Assembly: GCF_000482805.1 (NCBI RefSeq)
Contig: NZ_KI519505.1
Coordinates: forward strand, 1 to 47,500
DNA length: 47,500 bases
DNA from: Deinococcus murrayi DSM 11303
Lineage (GTDB): Bacteria > Deinococcota > Deinococci > Deinococcales > Deinococcaceae
Direction of reading: 5' to 3'
Below the pieces are notes generated by a model, which worked only from the letters and a program-made list of their open reading frames with translations, was not told the origin of the DNA and did no database searches. Made by a program: the position numbers and the translations under genes. Positions 29,567 to 40,633 of this stretch are shown piece after piece (position 1 is the first letter of the stretch; every line of letters starts with the position of its first letter).

Positions 29567-29613
29567 GCTGGTGCGGCGCGGGGCGAGAGGGTGAGTCCCG
29601 CTGAGCGCTGGCC

Positions 29614-31134
<1,521 letters not shown>

Positions 31135-31141
31135 GTTGCCT

Positions 31142-31147
31142 ATTGTG
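31142..31147 (-). promoter_or_regulatory. -10 box of the HRDC gene
   Basis: CACAAT (one mismatch to TANNNT) on the minus strand, 7 nt before ATG 31134; it excludes the longer in-frame start. Confidence 0.4.
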
Positions 31148-31176
31148 CCGCACCGGGCCGCAGGCACGCCCCGCGG

Positions 31177-31559
31177 ATGAGGGCAGGGTCAGGCCCGAAG
31201 AAAGCGCCCCGCCCCCCGGCGGGTCACTGGGCGGGCAGCCTCAGCACCCTGGTGGGCGAAGAGGACGCCTTCACGCCCTCCGGGGCCTCCCCCCTGACCC
31301 TGCGCTCGGTCACGACCTACCGGGGGCTGAACGCCCAGCGGCAGCACGTCTTCAAGACGCAGACGACCTTCCAGGCGTGGTCCTACGAGGTGCGGCTGGG
31401 GGCGAAGACGGGCAGACCTTCCGCGCCGAACTGCTGCCCCAGGGCAGCCGCGCGGGGGGCACTTTCCTCATCCGTCCCGACGGCCTGCTGGCGTCGAGCA
31501 CCGACACCCAGGTTCTGCGCCGGCGCGTCACCCAGCAGACGACCCTGCGGGGGCGGTAG
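31177..31559 (+). pseudogene. Small gene broken by a one-base frameshift
   Basis: From ATG 31177 one frame encodes AGSLSTLVGEEDAFTPSG, LTLRSVTTYRGLNAQRQHVF, then TQTTFQAWSYEVRLG. The next frame continues GEDGQTFRAELLPQGSRAGG, TFLIRPDGLLASSTDTQVLR and stops at 31559. Adding one G in the G-run 31398-31402 restores a 127-codon gene (EVRLGGEDGQTF). The product is beta-rich and unknown. Two homopolymer-G frameshifts in the window (see 18655-19001) raise the possibility of assembly errors rather than decay. It is convergent with uppS, 5 bp away. Confidence 0.55.
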
Positions 31560-31564
31560 GCTCC

Positions 31565-32395
31565 TCAGCGCCCGAAGCGCCGCTCCCGTCCCTGAAAGTC
31601 CCGCAGCGCCCGTAAGAAGTCCACCCGGCGAAAGCCCGGCCAGTACACGTCGCAGAAATAAAACTCCGAATAGACGCTTTGCCAGAGCATGAACCCGCTG
31701 AGGCGAATCTCGCCACTGGTGCGGATGATGAAGTCGGGGTCGGGGATGCCCGCGGTGTAGAGATGGGCACTGATGTGCTCCGGCTTCAGCTCCGCGATGA
31801 CGTCCGCGAGGCCAGCGCCCGCGGCGGCCCGCCCCGCGAGGTGGCACTTGACTGCGTCTACGATTTCCTCGCGGCCCCCGTACCCCACGGCGATATTGAG
31901 GGTCATGCCGTCGTACCCGGCGGTCTTTTCTTCCAGCTCGCGCAGGGCAGCCAGCACCTGGGGCGGAAAAGCGCCGTGCTGCCCGATGGCCCGCACCCGC
32001 ACCCGGTGGGCGTGAATGCGCGGGTCGGTCGCGAGGCTGCGGGCTTCGCGCTCCAGCAGCCGCAGGATGTGGGCGAGTTCCTCCGGGTCGCGGCTGGTGT
32101 TGTCGGTGGACAGCACCCAGATGGTGACCGCTGGAATGCCCAGCTCCAGGCACCACTGGAGGACCTCGTGGGCTTTTTCGGCCCCGAAGGAATGCCCCAG
32201 CTCGCGCTGTAGCCCGGCGGCGCGGGCATAGCGGCGGTTGCCGTCCAGAATGAGGCCCAGGTGCCGGGGCAGCCGCCCGTGCCCCCGGACCTCGCGCAAA
32301 AGCCGCCGCTCGTAGCCCCACAGCAGCGCCCCGCGTCCCGCGTCCCGGACCTTGCGGAGGCTATGCAGCGCGGCGTAGAGGGGAGGGCGGCTCAT
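31565..32395 (-). CDS. uppS: Isoprenyl transferase (undecaprenyl/polyprenyl diphosphate synthase)
   Basis: A 276-residue cis-prenyltransferase that builds the C55 lipid carrier of peptidoglycan synthesis. HLGLILDGNRRYARAAGL contains the catalytic Asp and FPP-binding DGNRR. It is followed by GAEKAHEVLQWCLELGI, VLSTDNTSRDPEEL, LNIAVGYGGREEIVDAV, and the C-terminal DFIIRTSGEIRLSGFMLWQSVYSEFYF with the R-T-S-G-E-x-R-L-S motif. All conserved blocks are intact. ATG 32395 (MSRPPLYAAL) has a TAGACT box 10 nt upstream. An in-frame upstream opening begins inside the repeat region and is not favoured. Confidence 0.94.
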   Translation of the reverse strand: MSRPPLYAALHSLRKVRDAGRGALLWGYERRLLREVRGHGRLPRHLGLILDGNRRYARAAGLQRELGHSFGAEKAHEVLQWCLELGIPAVTIWVLSTDNTSRDPEELAHILRLLEREARSLATDPRIHAHRVRVRAIGQHGAFPPQVLAALRELEEKTAGYDGMTLNIAVGYGGREEIVDAVKCHLAGRAAAGAGLADVIAELKPEHISAHLYTAGIPDPDFIIRTSGEIRLSGFMLWQSVYSEFYFCDVYWPGFRRVDFLRALRDFQGRERRFGR

Positions 32396-32454
32396 CTCGG
32401 CGGGCAGTCTAGCGCCTAGGTCGCGGGGGCGGGGTCCCTCCAAAGACGGAGGTC

Positions 32455-32607
32455 ATAGGATTCCGGATGAACAGTTCTGGAAGAACGGTGAATCCCGACG
32501 AGCGGGAGAAGGAACCAGGATGACGGAGAGGAGTGAAAGCACCGTACTGGCACAGCTCCGCAGGAGAGCGGAGCGAAGGGGCTGGAACGGATTCTTCGGA
32601 ATCCGTA
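32455..32607 (+). repeat. Deinococcus-type small noncoding repeat, copy 2
   Basis: Shares ordered blocks with 8984-9112 (opposite strand), including TGAACAGTTCTGGAAGAAC and GGAATCCGTA. The ends are inverted repeats: GGATTCCG (32458-32465) and CGGAATCC (32597-32604). It fills the gap between uppS and mutY, and its right end abuts the mutY stop codon. It contains GC-rich dyads such as CTCCGC...GCGGAG near 32557-32573. Confidence 0.7.
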
Positions 32608-33645
32608 TCACTCCGGCGCAAACAGTGACGCCGCCCGCTGCCGCCACAGCGCGAGCGCCTTGTGGTCCAGCCGCGAGAGGGCCTCCCCCGCGACCGGGAC
32701 CGGGGCCGGGCCGCCCGCCCCCGCGTAGACCGCCAGCCGTATCCGGCGGTGGGTCATCGTATGCCGCACCTCGCCCAGCTCGCCGCGAACGGCAGCCCCC
32801 AGCCGAGCGCTCAGGCGGGCCAGGGCGGCGGCGTCCCCCTCGTCCCCGCGCACCTCCTCGCTGGGCAGGCCCATGAGTCCCCCCAGCAGCGAGCCGCCGC
32901 GCCGCTCCAGCACGGCCCGCTCCGCGTCCCCGATGAGCAGCGCGACCGCCCGCACCTCGCGCACCGCCGCCCGCTCCTGCGGGGCCGGAAAGCCCGCCGG
33001 GTGGCCCGACGCCCGCGCCGCGCACCAGCCCGCGAGCGGGCACTCGGCGCAGCGGGGGGCCTTGGGGACGCAGACGGTCGCGCCCAAGTCCATCAGCGCC
33101 TCATTCCAGGCACCGGGGCGAGCGGGGTCTAACAGTTCGTCGGCGCGGGCCTGCACCCAGGCGGGAGAGGGCCGCGCCTCGCCCCACAGCCGCGCGAGCA
33201 CCCGGCGCACATTGCCGTCATTGACCGCCCGCGCTTCGCCGTGCGCGAGGCTGCTGACCGCCGCCGCCGTGTACGGTCCCACCCCCGGCAGCGCCCGCCA
33301 GCCCTCGTAACTCTGCGGCCAGCCCTCCCGCACCACAACCCCCGCCGCCCGGTGCAGGTTGCGGGCGCGGGCGTAGTAGCCGCAGCCCTCCCAGGCCTTG
33401 AGCACCGCTTCGAGGGGCGCGGCGGCCAAGGCTTCTACGGTCGGAAAGGCCGCGAGAAAGCGCTCGAAGTACACCCGGCCCCGCGCGACCTGCGTTTGCT
33501 GAAGCAGCACCTCTGACACCCACACCCGGTAGGGGTCGCGCCCGCCCTCCGGTCCCCTGCGCCAGGGCAGGTCGCGGCCCCGCGCGTCAAACCAGGTCAG
33601 CAGCGCCCGGCGCAGGGCGGGAAGGTCGGCGAGCGCGGGCGTCAC
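32608..33645 (-). CDS. mutY: A/G-specific adenine DNA glycosylase
   Basis: Removes adenine mispaired with 8-oxoguanine. The 345-residue protein has the catalytic Glu45 (WVSEVLLQQTQV) and a helix-hairpin-helix LPGVGPYTAAAV. Asp143 lies in AVNDGNVRRVLARL, and the iron-sulfur ligands are Cys192, Cys199, Cys202 and Cys208 (CX6CX2CX5C). The C-terminal NUDIX-like domain, which senses 8-oxoG, is present (ERRGGSLLGGLMGLPSEE ... RHTMTHRRIRLAVYAG). GTG 33645 is chosen from TATCTT 7 nt upstream. The stop codon touches the adjacent repeat, so the repeat may act in 3' mRNA processing or is a harmless insertion. Confidence 0.95.
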   Translation of the reverse strand: MTPALADLPALRRALLTWFDARGRDLPWRRGPEGGRDPYRVWVSEVLLQQTQVARGRVYFERFLAAFPTVEALAAAPLEAVLKAWEGCGYYARARNLHRAAGVVVREGWPQSYEGWRALPGVGPYTAAAVSSLAHGEARAVNDGNVRRVLARLWGEARPSPAWVQARADELLDPARPGAWNEALMDLGATVCVPKAPRCAECPLAGWCAARASGHPAGFPAPQERAAVREVRAVALLIGDAERAVLERRGGSLLGGLMGLPSEEVRGDEGDAAALARLSARLGAAVRGELGEVRHTMTHRRIRLAVYAGAGGPAPVPVAGEALSRLDHKALALWRQRAASLFAPE

Positions 33646-33652
33646 AGAAGGG

Positions 33653-33658
33653 AAGATA
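33653..33658 (-). promoter_or_regulatory. -10 box of mutY
   Basis: TATCTT on the minus strand, 7 nt before the GTG at 33645. Confidence 0.55.
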
Positions 33659-33841
33659 GCGGCGTCCGCCGCCGCAGAAAGCGGGGCGGGGAGCGCACTC
33701 TGGGACGGGCCTTGAGCCGAGCTTGAGCCAGCTCCCTACAGAAATGGGGAGGTGCGGAGGGGCTATGTGCTATGCAGGAACAAGCAATGGTCCTGCGCCG
33801 TGTCAACGGCTGGGAGCGTGGCAATCACCTGGAGGGGGGTA

Positions 33842-35014
33842 ATGCGAACGCGGGAGGCGACCTTGAAGGCGTACAAGTACCGCCTGTATCCCACACGGGC
33901 GCAGGAGGACGCGCTGAGCCTTACCCTCACGCTCTGCCAGCGTCTGTACAACGGGATGCTCGAAGAACGGCGGGGCGCGTACAAGAAGGCGGGCAAGAGT
34001 CTCACCGCCTACGACCAGATGAAGTCCTTACCGGAGGTCAAAGCCGCCCTCCCGGAGTATCAGGGCGTCAATGCCCAGGTGCTTCAGGATGTCGCCAAAA
34101 GGCTGGACAAGAGCTTCAAGGGCTTCTTCCGGCGCGTGAAAGCGGGGCACAAAGCCGGATACCCGCGCTTTCGTGGGCGGGACAGGTACGACAGCTTCAC
34201 GTACCCCCAGCCGAGTCAGCACAGCGTCTCCGGGGACGGGAAGCATGTCTATCTGCCCAAAATCGGCAACGTCCGCATTCGGTTGCACCGACCTTTTTCG
34301 GGCAAGCTCAAGACCCTCACCGTCAAGCGGGAGGGCCAGGAGTGGTACGCGGTGCTGACCTGCGAAGCCCCCAGGGCCGAACCCCTGCCGCTCACCGGGA
34401 GTGCGGTGGGGATAGACCTGGGGGTGAATCATCTCGTCATCACCTCCGATGGGGAGTTCGTGGACAACCCGCGCTTTTTGCGTTCAGCCCAGAAGCGGCT
34501 CCGGGTGGCGCAGCGTTCCCTGTCGCGCAAGAAGCGGGGGAGCAACCGGCGCAAGAAGGCGAAAGCCGCTGTCGCTCGGTTGCACCTGAAGGTGAAGCGC
34601 CAGCGGGACGACTTGCACCACAAAGTCGCCCTGAAGCTGGTGCGGGAGAACGACCTCATCGCGCATGAGGAACTGAACATCACTGCTCTGACCCGAACCC
34701 GGTTGAGCAAAAGCGTGCTGGATGCGGGCTGGGCCGGTTTGCTGGACAAACTGCGGGCCAAAGCGGAAGAAGCTGGGCGCGTCGTGGTAGGTGTTTGCCC
34801 CAAGTACACCTCGCAGGACTGCCACCAGTGCGGGCATCGGGAGAAGCATTCCCTGTCCGTGCGGGAGTTCATCTGCAAGGGGTGCGGGGCGGTTCTGAAC
34901 CGAGACTGGAACGCCGCCATGAATATTTTGGCAAGGGCCTTGCCATCGGTGGGCAACGTAGACCAACGGGTCATGCGTTCACCGAGAAGCCCCGCGATTC
35001 ATCGCGGGGAGTAG
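33842..35014 (+). CDS. tnpB: RNA-guided endonuclease TnpB
   Basis: A 390-residue OrfB/TnpB nuclease. The N-terminal helix-turn-helix-like region (LKAYKYRLYPTRAQEDAL) is typical. The RuvC residues are Asp192 (GIDLGVNHL), Glu276 (HEELNI, with Glu277 adjacent) and Asp355 (NRDWNAAMNIL), with a zinc ribbon at Cys327, Cys330, Cys345 and Cys348. All catalytic and zinc ligands are intact, so it should be active with an omega RNA. The predicted TAM from the left flank is TCAC. The start is 13 nt inside the element, with GGAGGGGGG before it. The stop TAG is embedded at the right-end hairpin, 5 nt from the element's edge. Confidence 0.93.
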   Translation: MRTREATLKAYKYRLYPTRAQEDALSLTLTLCQRLYNGMLEERRGAYKKAGKSLTAYDQMKSLPEVKAALPEYQGVNAQVLQDVAKRLDKSFKGFFRRVKAGHKAGYPRFRGRDRYDSFTYPQPSQHSVSGDGKHVYLPKIGNVRIRLHRPFSGKLKTLTVKREGQEWYAVLTCEAPRAEPLPLTGSAVGIDLGVNHLVITSDGEFVDNPRFLRSAQKRLRVAQRSLSRKKRGSNRRKKAKAAVARLHLKVKRQRDDLHHKVALKLVRENDLIAHEELNITALTRTRLSKSVLDAGWAGLLDKLRAKAEEAGRVVVGVCPKYTSQDCHQCGHREKHSLSVREFICKGCGAVLNRDWNAAMNILARALPSVGNVDQRVMRSPRSPAIHRGE

Positions 35015-35019
35015 GTCAC
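34900..35019 (+). ncRNA. Predicted omega RNA region of TnpB
   Basis: By analogy with characterised IS200/IS605 TnpB systems, the guide RNA scaffold overlaps the 3' end of tnpB and the right end, with the hairpin at 34990-35009 just before the guide. The guide would then be the host sequence from 35020. The 5' boundary is a guess. Confidence 0.5.
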
Positions 35020-35160
35020 TTCATCCTCGCCAACGACCGCGACGAGCTGTGGTTTATCTGCCAGCGGCACCTGCGCTTTGCGGGGCTGCACGACACGGCG
35101 GCCCACCACCTCCCCGGCCCTGACCCCCTGCTGGGGAGCGCGGCAGACTGAGACACCGAG

Positions 35161-35196
35161 GGGCGGACGCCCCCGCCGGGACGTCCGCCCTCCTTC
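35161..35196. terminator. Bidirectional-looking terminator hairpin
   Basis: GGGCGGACG (35161-35169) pairs with CGTCCGCCC (35182-35190) and is followed by a pyrimidine-rich TCCTTC. It lies between the interrupted gene and the converging cytochrome oxidase operon. Confidence 0.6.
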
Positions 35197-35205
35197 TTCT
35201 GACCC

Positions 35206-35624
35206 TTACGGCAGGCTCTTGACGTAGTTGTAAATGGCCTCGATGCGCTCTGGGGTGGCTTCTTTTCCGTTCAGGCCGACTTCGGCAAAGCGGGGCATGA
35301 CGGGCGCGAGGGTGCGGCCTCCGGGGGCTTGGCCGTGCAGCACGGCGGCGGCAAAGTCGGTTCCAGACCAAGCGGCGCTCGCGGCCAGGCCGGGGCCGAC
35401 GCCGCCTTGAGCCTGTGCCCCGTGGCAGCCCCCGCAACTGCTGGCATAGAGGGCTTGCCCATTGACCGCCGCGTCTCCGGTGGCGGGCATCACGGTAGCC
35501 CCGCCGCCCGTCTCGTGTGCGACCCCCACCCCGGCGCGGTAGGACCCCATGCCGATGGCGGCAGCGAGCGCGGCAAAGACGACAAAAGCCGTGATTTCCC
35601 GGCGGCTGAATCCGTCCCCCGCCA

Positions 35625-35625
<1 letters not shown>
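35206..35625 (-). CDS. Membrane-anchored c-type cytochrome
   Basis: A 139-residue cytochrome c. An uncleaved anchor or signal helix (ITAFVVFAALAAAIGMGSY, residues 11-29) precedes one haem domain with Cys64-Gly-Gly-Cys67-His68, ending with the axial Met110 in APVMPRF and IYNYVKSLP. It is the last gene of the oxidase operon; its ATG shares one base with the subunit I stop (TGATG). It most likely delivers electrons to the CuA site of the oxidase encoded just upstream. Confidence 0.9.
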
Positions 35626-37364
<1,739 letters not shown>

Positions 37365-37368
37365 AGGT

Positions 37369-37935
37369 CTACTCCGTTTGGTTCTGGGTGCCCGGAGCCT
37401 CCACCACAATGGTGTTCACCATGTTGTGATGTCCGGTGCCGCAGTACTCGTTGCACACCAGGCTGAGGGTTCCGGGACGGCGGAAGGTCGTGGTAAAGCT
37501 CGTCACCTGCCCCGGAATCGCCGTCGCGTTGATGTTGGTGCCCGTCACCTGGTAGCCGTGCATCACGTCCGCCGAGGTGAGGTGGATGGTCACCGGGCGT
37601 CCGGCGGGTACCCGCAGGGTGGCGGGCTGAAAGGCAAAGGCGCGGGCGACCACAAAGGCTTCCAGCGTGCCGTCGGGGTTCTCGCGCAGGCCCGGCTCGG
37701 CAAAGGGCGTAGCGGCGAGGTTGCGGGGGTCGAGGCGGCCACTTTCCACCCCGGTGATGTGATGGCCCCCCCCGGTGCCTTCGATGGCTGTATACGTGCC
37801 GCTGATGAAGCTGGCGATGGCCGCGACGAACAGCAGCACCGCCATCAGGGTGGCGATGCCAAACCAGATGGCCTCGTAGCGCTCCAGAGAATGATGCTCT
37901 AGCCGGGGCGCGGGCGCGGACGGGCGGGGAGCCAT
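37369..37935 (-). CDS. cbaB: Cytochrome c oxidase subunit II (CuA)
   Basis: A 188-residue subunit with one N-terminal transmembrane helix (AIWFGIATLMAVLLFVAAIASF) and a cupredoxin domain outside the membrane. The binuclear CuA ligands are complete: His126 (MHGYQV), Cys161 and Cys165 (CNEYC), His169 and Met172 (GHHNM), with Glu163 as backbone ligand. It accepts electrons from cytochrome c and passes them to subunit I. It starts 1 bp after the stop of the upstream small subunit, within a five-gene operon of tightly packed or overlapping genes. Confidence 0.94.
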   Translation of the reverse strand: MAPRPSAPAPRLEHHSLERYEAIWFGIATLMAVLLFVAAIASFISGTYTAIEGTGGGHHITGVESGRLDPRNLAATPFAEPGLRENPDGTLEAFVVARAFAFQPATLRVPAGRPVTIHLTSADVMHGYQVTGTNINATAIPGQVTSFTTTFRRPGTLSLVCNEYCGTGHHNMVNTIVVEAPGTQNQTE

Positions 37936-37936
37936 C

Positions 37937-38107
37937 TCAGCTCCGCCCCTGCTGCACGCCGAGCACCAGCATCCACAGCCAAATCATCGTGAGCACCAGC
38001 ACGGCCACCACCATCAGCGTGCCGATGGGCGCGGTGCCGGGGGCGTGCTCTTCGGGGGCGGCCTCCTGAGCCGGGGGGCGGTCGGTAGATGCGGGGGGTC
38101 GGGTCAT
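37937..38107 (-). CDS. Small single-helix oxidase subunit (subunit IIa-like)
   Basis: A 56-residue protein: a polar proline-rich N-terminus (MTRPPASTDRPPAQEAAPEE), one transmembrane helix (GTLMVVAVLVLTMIWLWMLVLGV) and a short tail. Its position directly before subunit II and its size match the subunit IIa of ba3 oxidases, where one helix supplements a shortened subunit II. Sequence alone would not identify it. Its ATG overlaps the upstream CBS gene's stop (ATGA). Confidence 0.75.
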   Translation of the reverse strand: MTRPPASTDRPPAQEAAPEEHAPGTAPIGTLMVVAVLVLTMIWLWMLVLGVQQGRS

Positions 38108-38541
38108 GGGGTCGGCTCCTGGAGGGTCTGCGGGACTGGCTCTGCGGCGTAGGCGCGCAGCAGGTCGGTCACGGTGACCATGCCCATCACCTCGCCGCGC
38201 TCGCTGACGACGGGCAAGCCGCCGATGCGCCGCGAGAGCAGGGTGCGGGCCACGTCGCGGGCGTCGGCGTCGGGGGTGGTCGTGATGACGCTGCGGCGCA
38301 TCACGTCGGCGACGCGAATCCCGGCGAGCTGGGTGGTGGCCTCCCACATGCTCAGGGTGGTCACCCGGCCCGGCAGGGTTTCGCGCAGGTCGCGGTCGGT
38401 CACGATGCCGACCAAGGTGGTGCCCTCCACCACGGGCAAGCGGCGAATCCCGTGCTGGCGCAGGAGGTGGGCCGCATCCGGCACACTCAGGTCGGGCGCG
38501 GCACAGACGGGGGGACGACTCATCAGTTCGGAAACAAGCAA
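38104..38541 (-). CDS. CBS-domain pair protein
   Basis: A 145-residue protein of two CBS motifs: SELMSRPPVCAAPDLSVPDAAHLLRQHGIRRLPVVEGTTLVGIVTDRDLRETL and VADVMRRSVITTTPDADARDVARTLLSRRIGGLPVVSERGEVMGMVTVTDLLRAY. The pair forms a Bateman module that binds adenosine nucleotides. It heads the oxidase operon, so it may report energy charge to that system, which is inference. The TTG start 38541 is chosen because GGAGGG ends 7 nt before it and because the first CBS strand begins there; ATG 38523 would remove that strand. Confidence 0.87.
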   Translation of the reverse strand: MLVSELMSRPPVCAAPDLSVPDAAHLLRQHGIRRLPVVEGTTLVGIVTDRDLRETLPGRVTTLSMWEATTQLAGIRVADVMRRSVITTTPDADARDVARTLLSRRIGGLPVVSERGEVMGMVTVTDLLRAYAAEPVPQTLQEPTP

Positions 38542-38548
38542 GGTAAAG

Positions 38549-38567
38549 CCCTCCTCATTGCGGAGGG
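38549..38567 (-). promoter_or_regulatory. Hairpin sequestering the CBS/oxidase operon RBS
   Basis: In the minus-strand RNA, CCCUCC (38567-38562), a 7-nt loop and GGAGGG (38554-38549) form a 6-bp GC-only stem. It contains the whole Shine-Dalgarno of the TTG start at 38541, so translation of the operon's first gene may depend on opening it. Confidence 0.55.
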
Positions 38568-38699
38568 TCTCGCCGGGGCATTACGGGGTCATTACCGGGG
38601 GAGCATCCAGCCCTCAGCTTCTGGCAAGCCGCCCCGCGCTGGGGGGGCGGGGCTGGGACAGTGAGCCAGGGGGCCTCTGAACCGAGCTGGCGGCTGGAT

Positions 38700-38730
38700 G
38701 CTGGTGCTGGCTGCTGGTGCTGGCTGCTGG
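38700..38730. repeat. GCTGG-rich tandem repeat
   Basis: GCTGGTGCTGGCT occurs twice in tandem (38700-38712 and 38713-38725) and a third copy begins. It lies just after the SARP gene's stop. I see no gene in 38568-38699. Confidence 0.7.
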
Positions 38731-38739
38731 GAGCTGCCT

Positions 38740-39564
<825 letters not shown>

Positions 39565-39700
39565 TTCTCGTGACTCCCTTCACGAATAGCCTGCGCTGGT
39601 GCGAACAGGCAGGTGTCCCGACTGAAGGCGGAAGGCTTTCGCCAACTGTAGCACTCCTCGCAATCTTGCGTCGCTCGGAGGTCTCGCGCAGCATGGCCTC

Positions 39701-40579
39701 ATGAGTGACCTCATCCCCGCTCGCCCGGAGTTCCTCAGCCTCTTTCCCCCGGAAGCCCGCGTGACCCGCCTCGCGGGGGGCTTGGCCTGGGCGGAGGGGC
39801 CAACCTACGTGCCTTCGCGGCGGGGGGTGGTCTTTAGCGACGTGCGCCAAAACCGCACCTGGCGCTGGACGGACGCGGGCACCCTGGAGGAGGAACTGCA
39901 CCCCAGCGACCACCAAAACGGGCATTGCCTCGATGCCCAAGGCCGCCTCGTCGCCTGCTCGCACGGGCGGCGGGCGCTGCTGCGGCAGGAGGAGGACGGC
40001 GAGTGGACGGTCCTCGCGGACCGCTTTGGGGGCCGCCGCCTGAACAGCCCCAACGACGTGACCCTGCACCCGGACGGCAGCCTATGGTTCTCGGACCCCA
40101 CCTACGGCCTCGACAAACCCGAAGAGGGCTACGGCGGGGAGAAGGAACAGCCCGGCAACTTCGTCTACCGCCTCGCGCCGGACGGCACCCTGACCGCTCC
40201 CATCCGCGACCGCCGGATGCCCAACGGCCTGGCCTTCCAGTCGCCTGACCTCCTGCTGCTCGCCGACACGGGCAAAGGCGACGGCCACATCCACGCCTAC
40301 CGGGTCACCCCGAACGGCGAAGCGACGTATGAGCGGGTCTGGGCCACCGTCCGCCCCGGCAAGACCGACGGCCTGCGGGTCGACGAGGCTGGGCGGGTCT
40401 GGAGCAGCGCGGGGGACGGCGTGCACGTCCTGTCGCCCCAGGGGGAGGAACTGGGCCGGGTCGCCGTGCCCGAAACGGTCGCCAACCTCTGCTTCGGGGG
40501 GCCGCAGGGGACCGACCTCTACATCACCGCGAGCACCGGGCTGTACCACGTGCCGACGCGGGTGCGGGGGCGGGGCTGA
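39701..40579 (+). CDS. SMP-30/gluconolactonase family protein
   Basis: A 292-residue six-bladed beta-propeller hydrolase, probably a lactonase of a sugar acid. Metal ligands are recognisable: Glu32 in LAWAEGPTYV, Asn in RLNSPNDVTLHPDGSLWFSDPTYGL, Asn in RRMPNGLAFQ and Asp in KTDGLRVDEAGRVW. All four are at family positions, so an active enzyme is expected. The substrate is not known; gluconolactone-like lactones are typical. GGAGGT lies about 11 nt before the ATG. It is monocistronic, with a strong terminator after it. Confidence 0.9.
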   Translation: MSDLIPARPEFLSLFPPEARVTRLAGGLAWAEGPTYVPSRRGVVFSDVRQNRTWRWTDAGTLEEELHPSDHQNGHCLDAQGRLVACSHGRRALLRQEEDGEWTVLADRFGGRRLNSPNDVTLHPDGSLWFSDPTYGLDKPEEGYGGEKEQPGNFVYRLAPDGTLTAPIRDRRMPNGLAFQSPDLLLLADTGKGDGHIHAYRVTPNGEATYERVWATVRPGKTDGLRVDEAGRVWSSAGDGVHVLSPQGEELGRVAVPETVANLCFGGPQGTDLYITASTGLYHVPTRVRGRG

Positions 40580-40588
40580 CAGGCAACA

Positions 40589-40615
40589 AGGGACGGGGCG
40601 CGTGGCCCCGTCCCT
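40589..40615. terminator. Bidirectional terminator hairpin
   Basis: AGGGACGGGGC (40589-40599) pairs perfectly with GCCCCGTCCCT (40605-40615) around a 5-nt loop. It separates the convergent SMP-30 and Mn catalase genes. Confidence 0.75.
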
Positions 40616-40633
40616 CTCCCATCCTGCCTCGCC

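Larger units (their letters stand above)
33829..35019 (+). mobile_element. TnpB-only IS200/IS605-type (IS1341-like) element, 1191 bp
   Basis: The left edge follows TCAC (33825-33828) and the right edge ends in TCAC (35016-35019), as expected for elements inserting 3' of a fixed tetranucleotide without target duplication. A right-end hairpin CCCCGCG/CGCGGGG (34990-34996 and 35003-35009) stands 10 nt before the edge. A left hairpin AGGC-GTAC/GTAC-GCCT with a bulged C (33867-33885) lies inside the tnpB coding region. No tnpA is present, so movement would depend on a transposase elsewhere. Confidence 0.75.
33772..35151 (+). pseudogene. 62-codon gene split by a TnpB element
   Basis: Nineteen codons from ATG 33772 to the TCAC at 33825-33828 (MQEQAMVLRRVNGWERGNH) and forty-three codons plus stop from 35020 (FILANDRDELWFICQRHLRF...LLGSAAD) form one continuous frame when 33829-35019 is removed. 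Before insertion the gene encoded a 62-residue protein; GGAGGGG lies about 10 nt before the ATG. The protein is unrecognised, with a central amphipathic segment. The join is exact, with no extra or missing base, so the element is recent or can still be excised. Confidence 0.72.

Noticed and set aside
33646..33841. A tnpA (Y1 transposase) remnant upstream of tnpB
   Set aside because: No HUH or catalytic tyrosine motif in any frame; the sequence is the mutY promoter and the host gene's 5' part.
38700..38730. CRISPR-like repeats
   Set aside because: The units are 13 bp, directly adjacent and without spacers; this is a simple tandem repeat.
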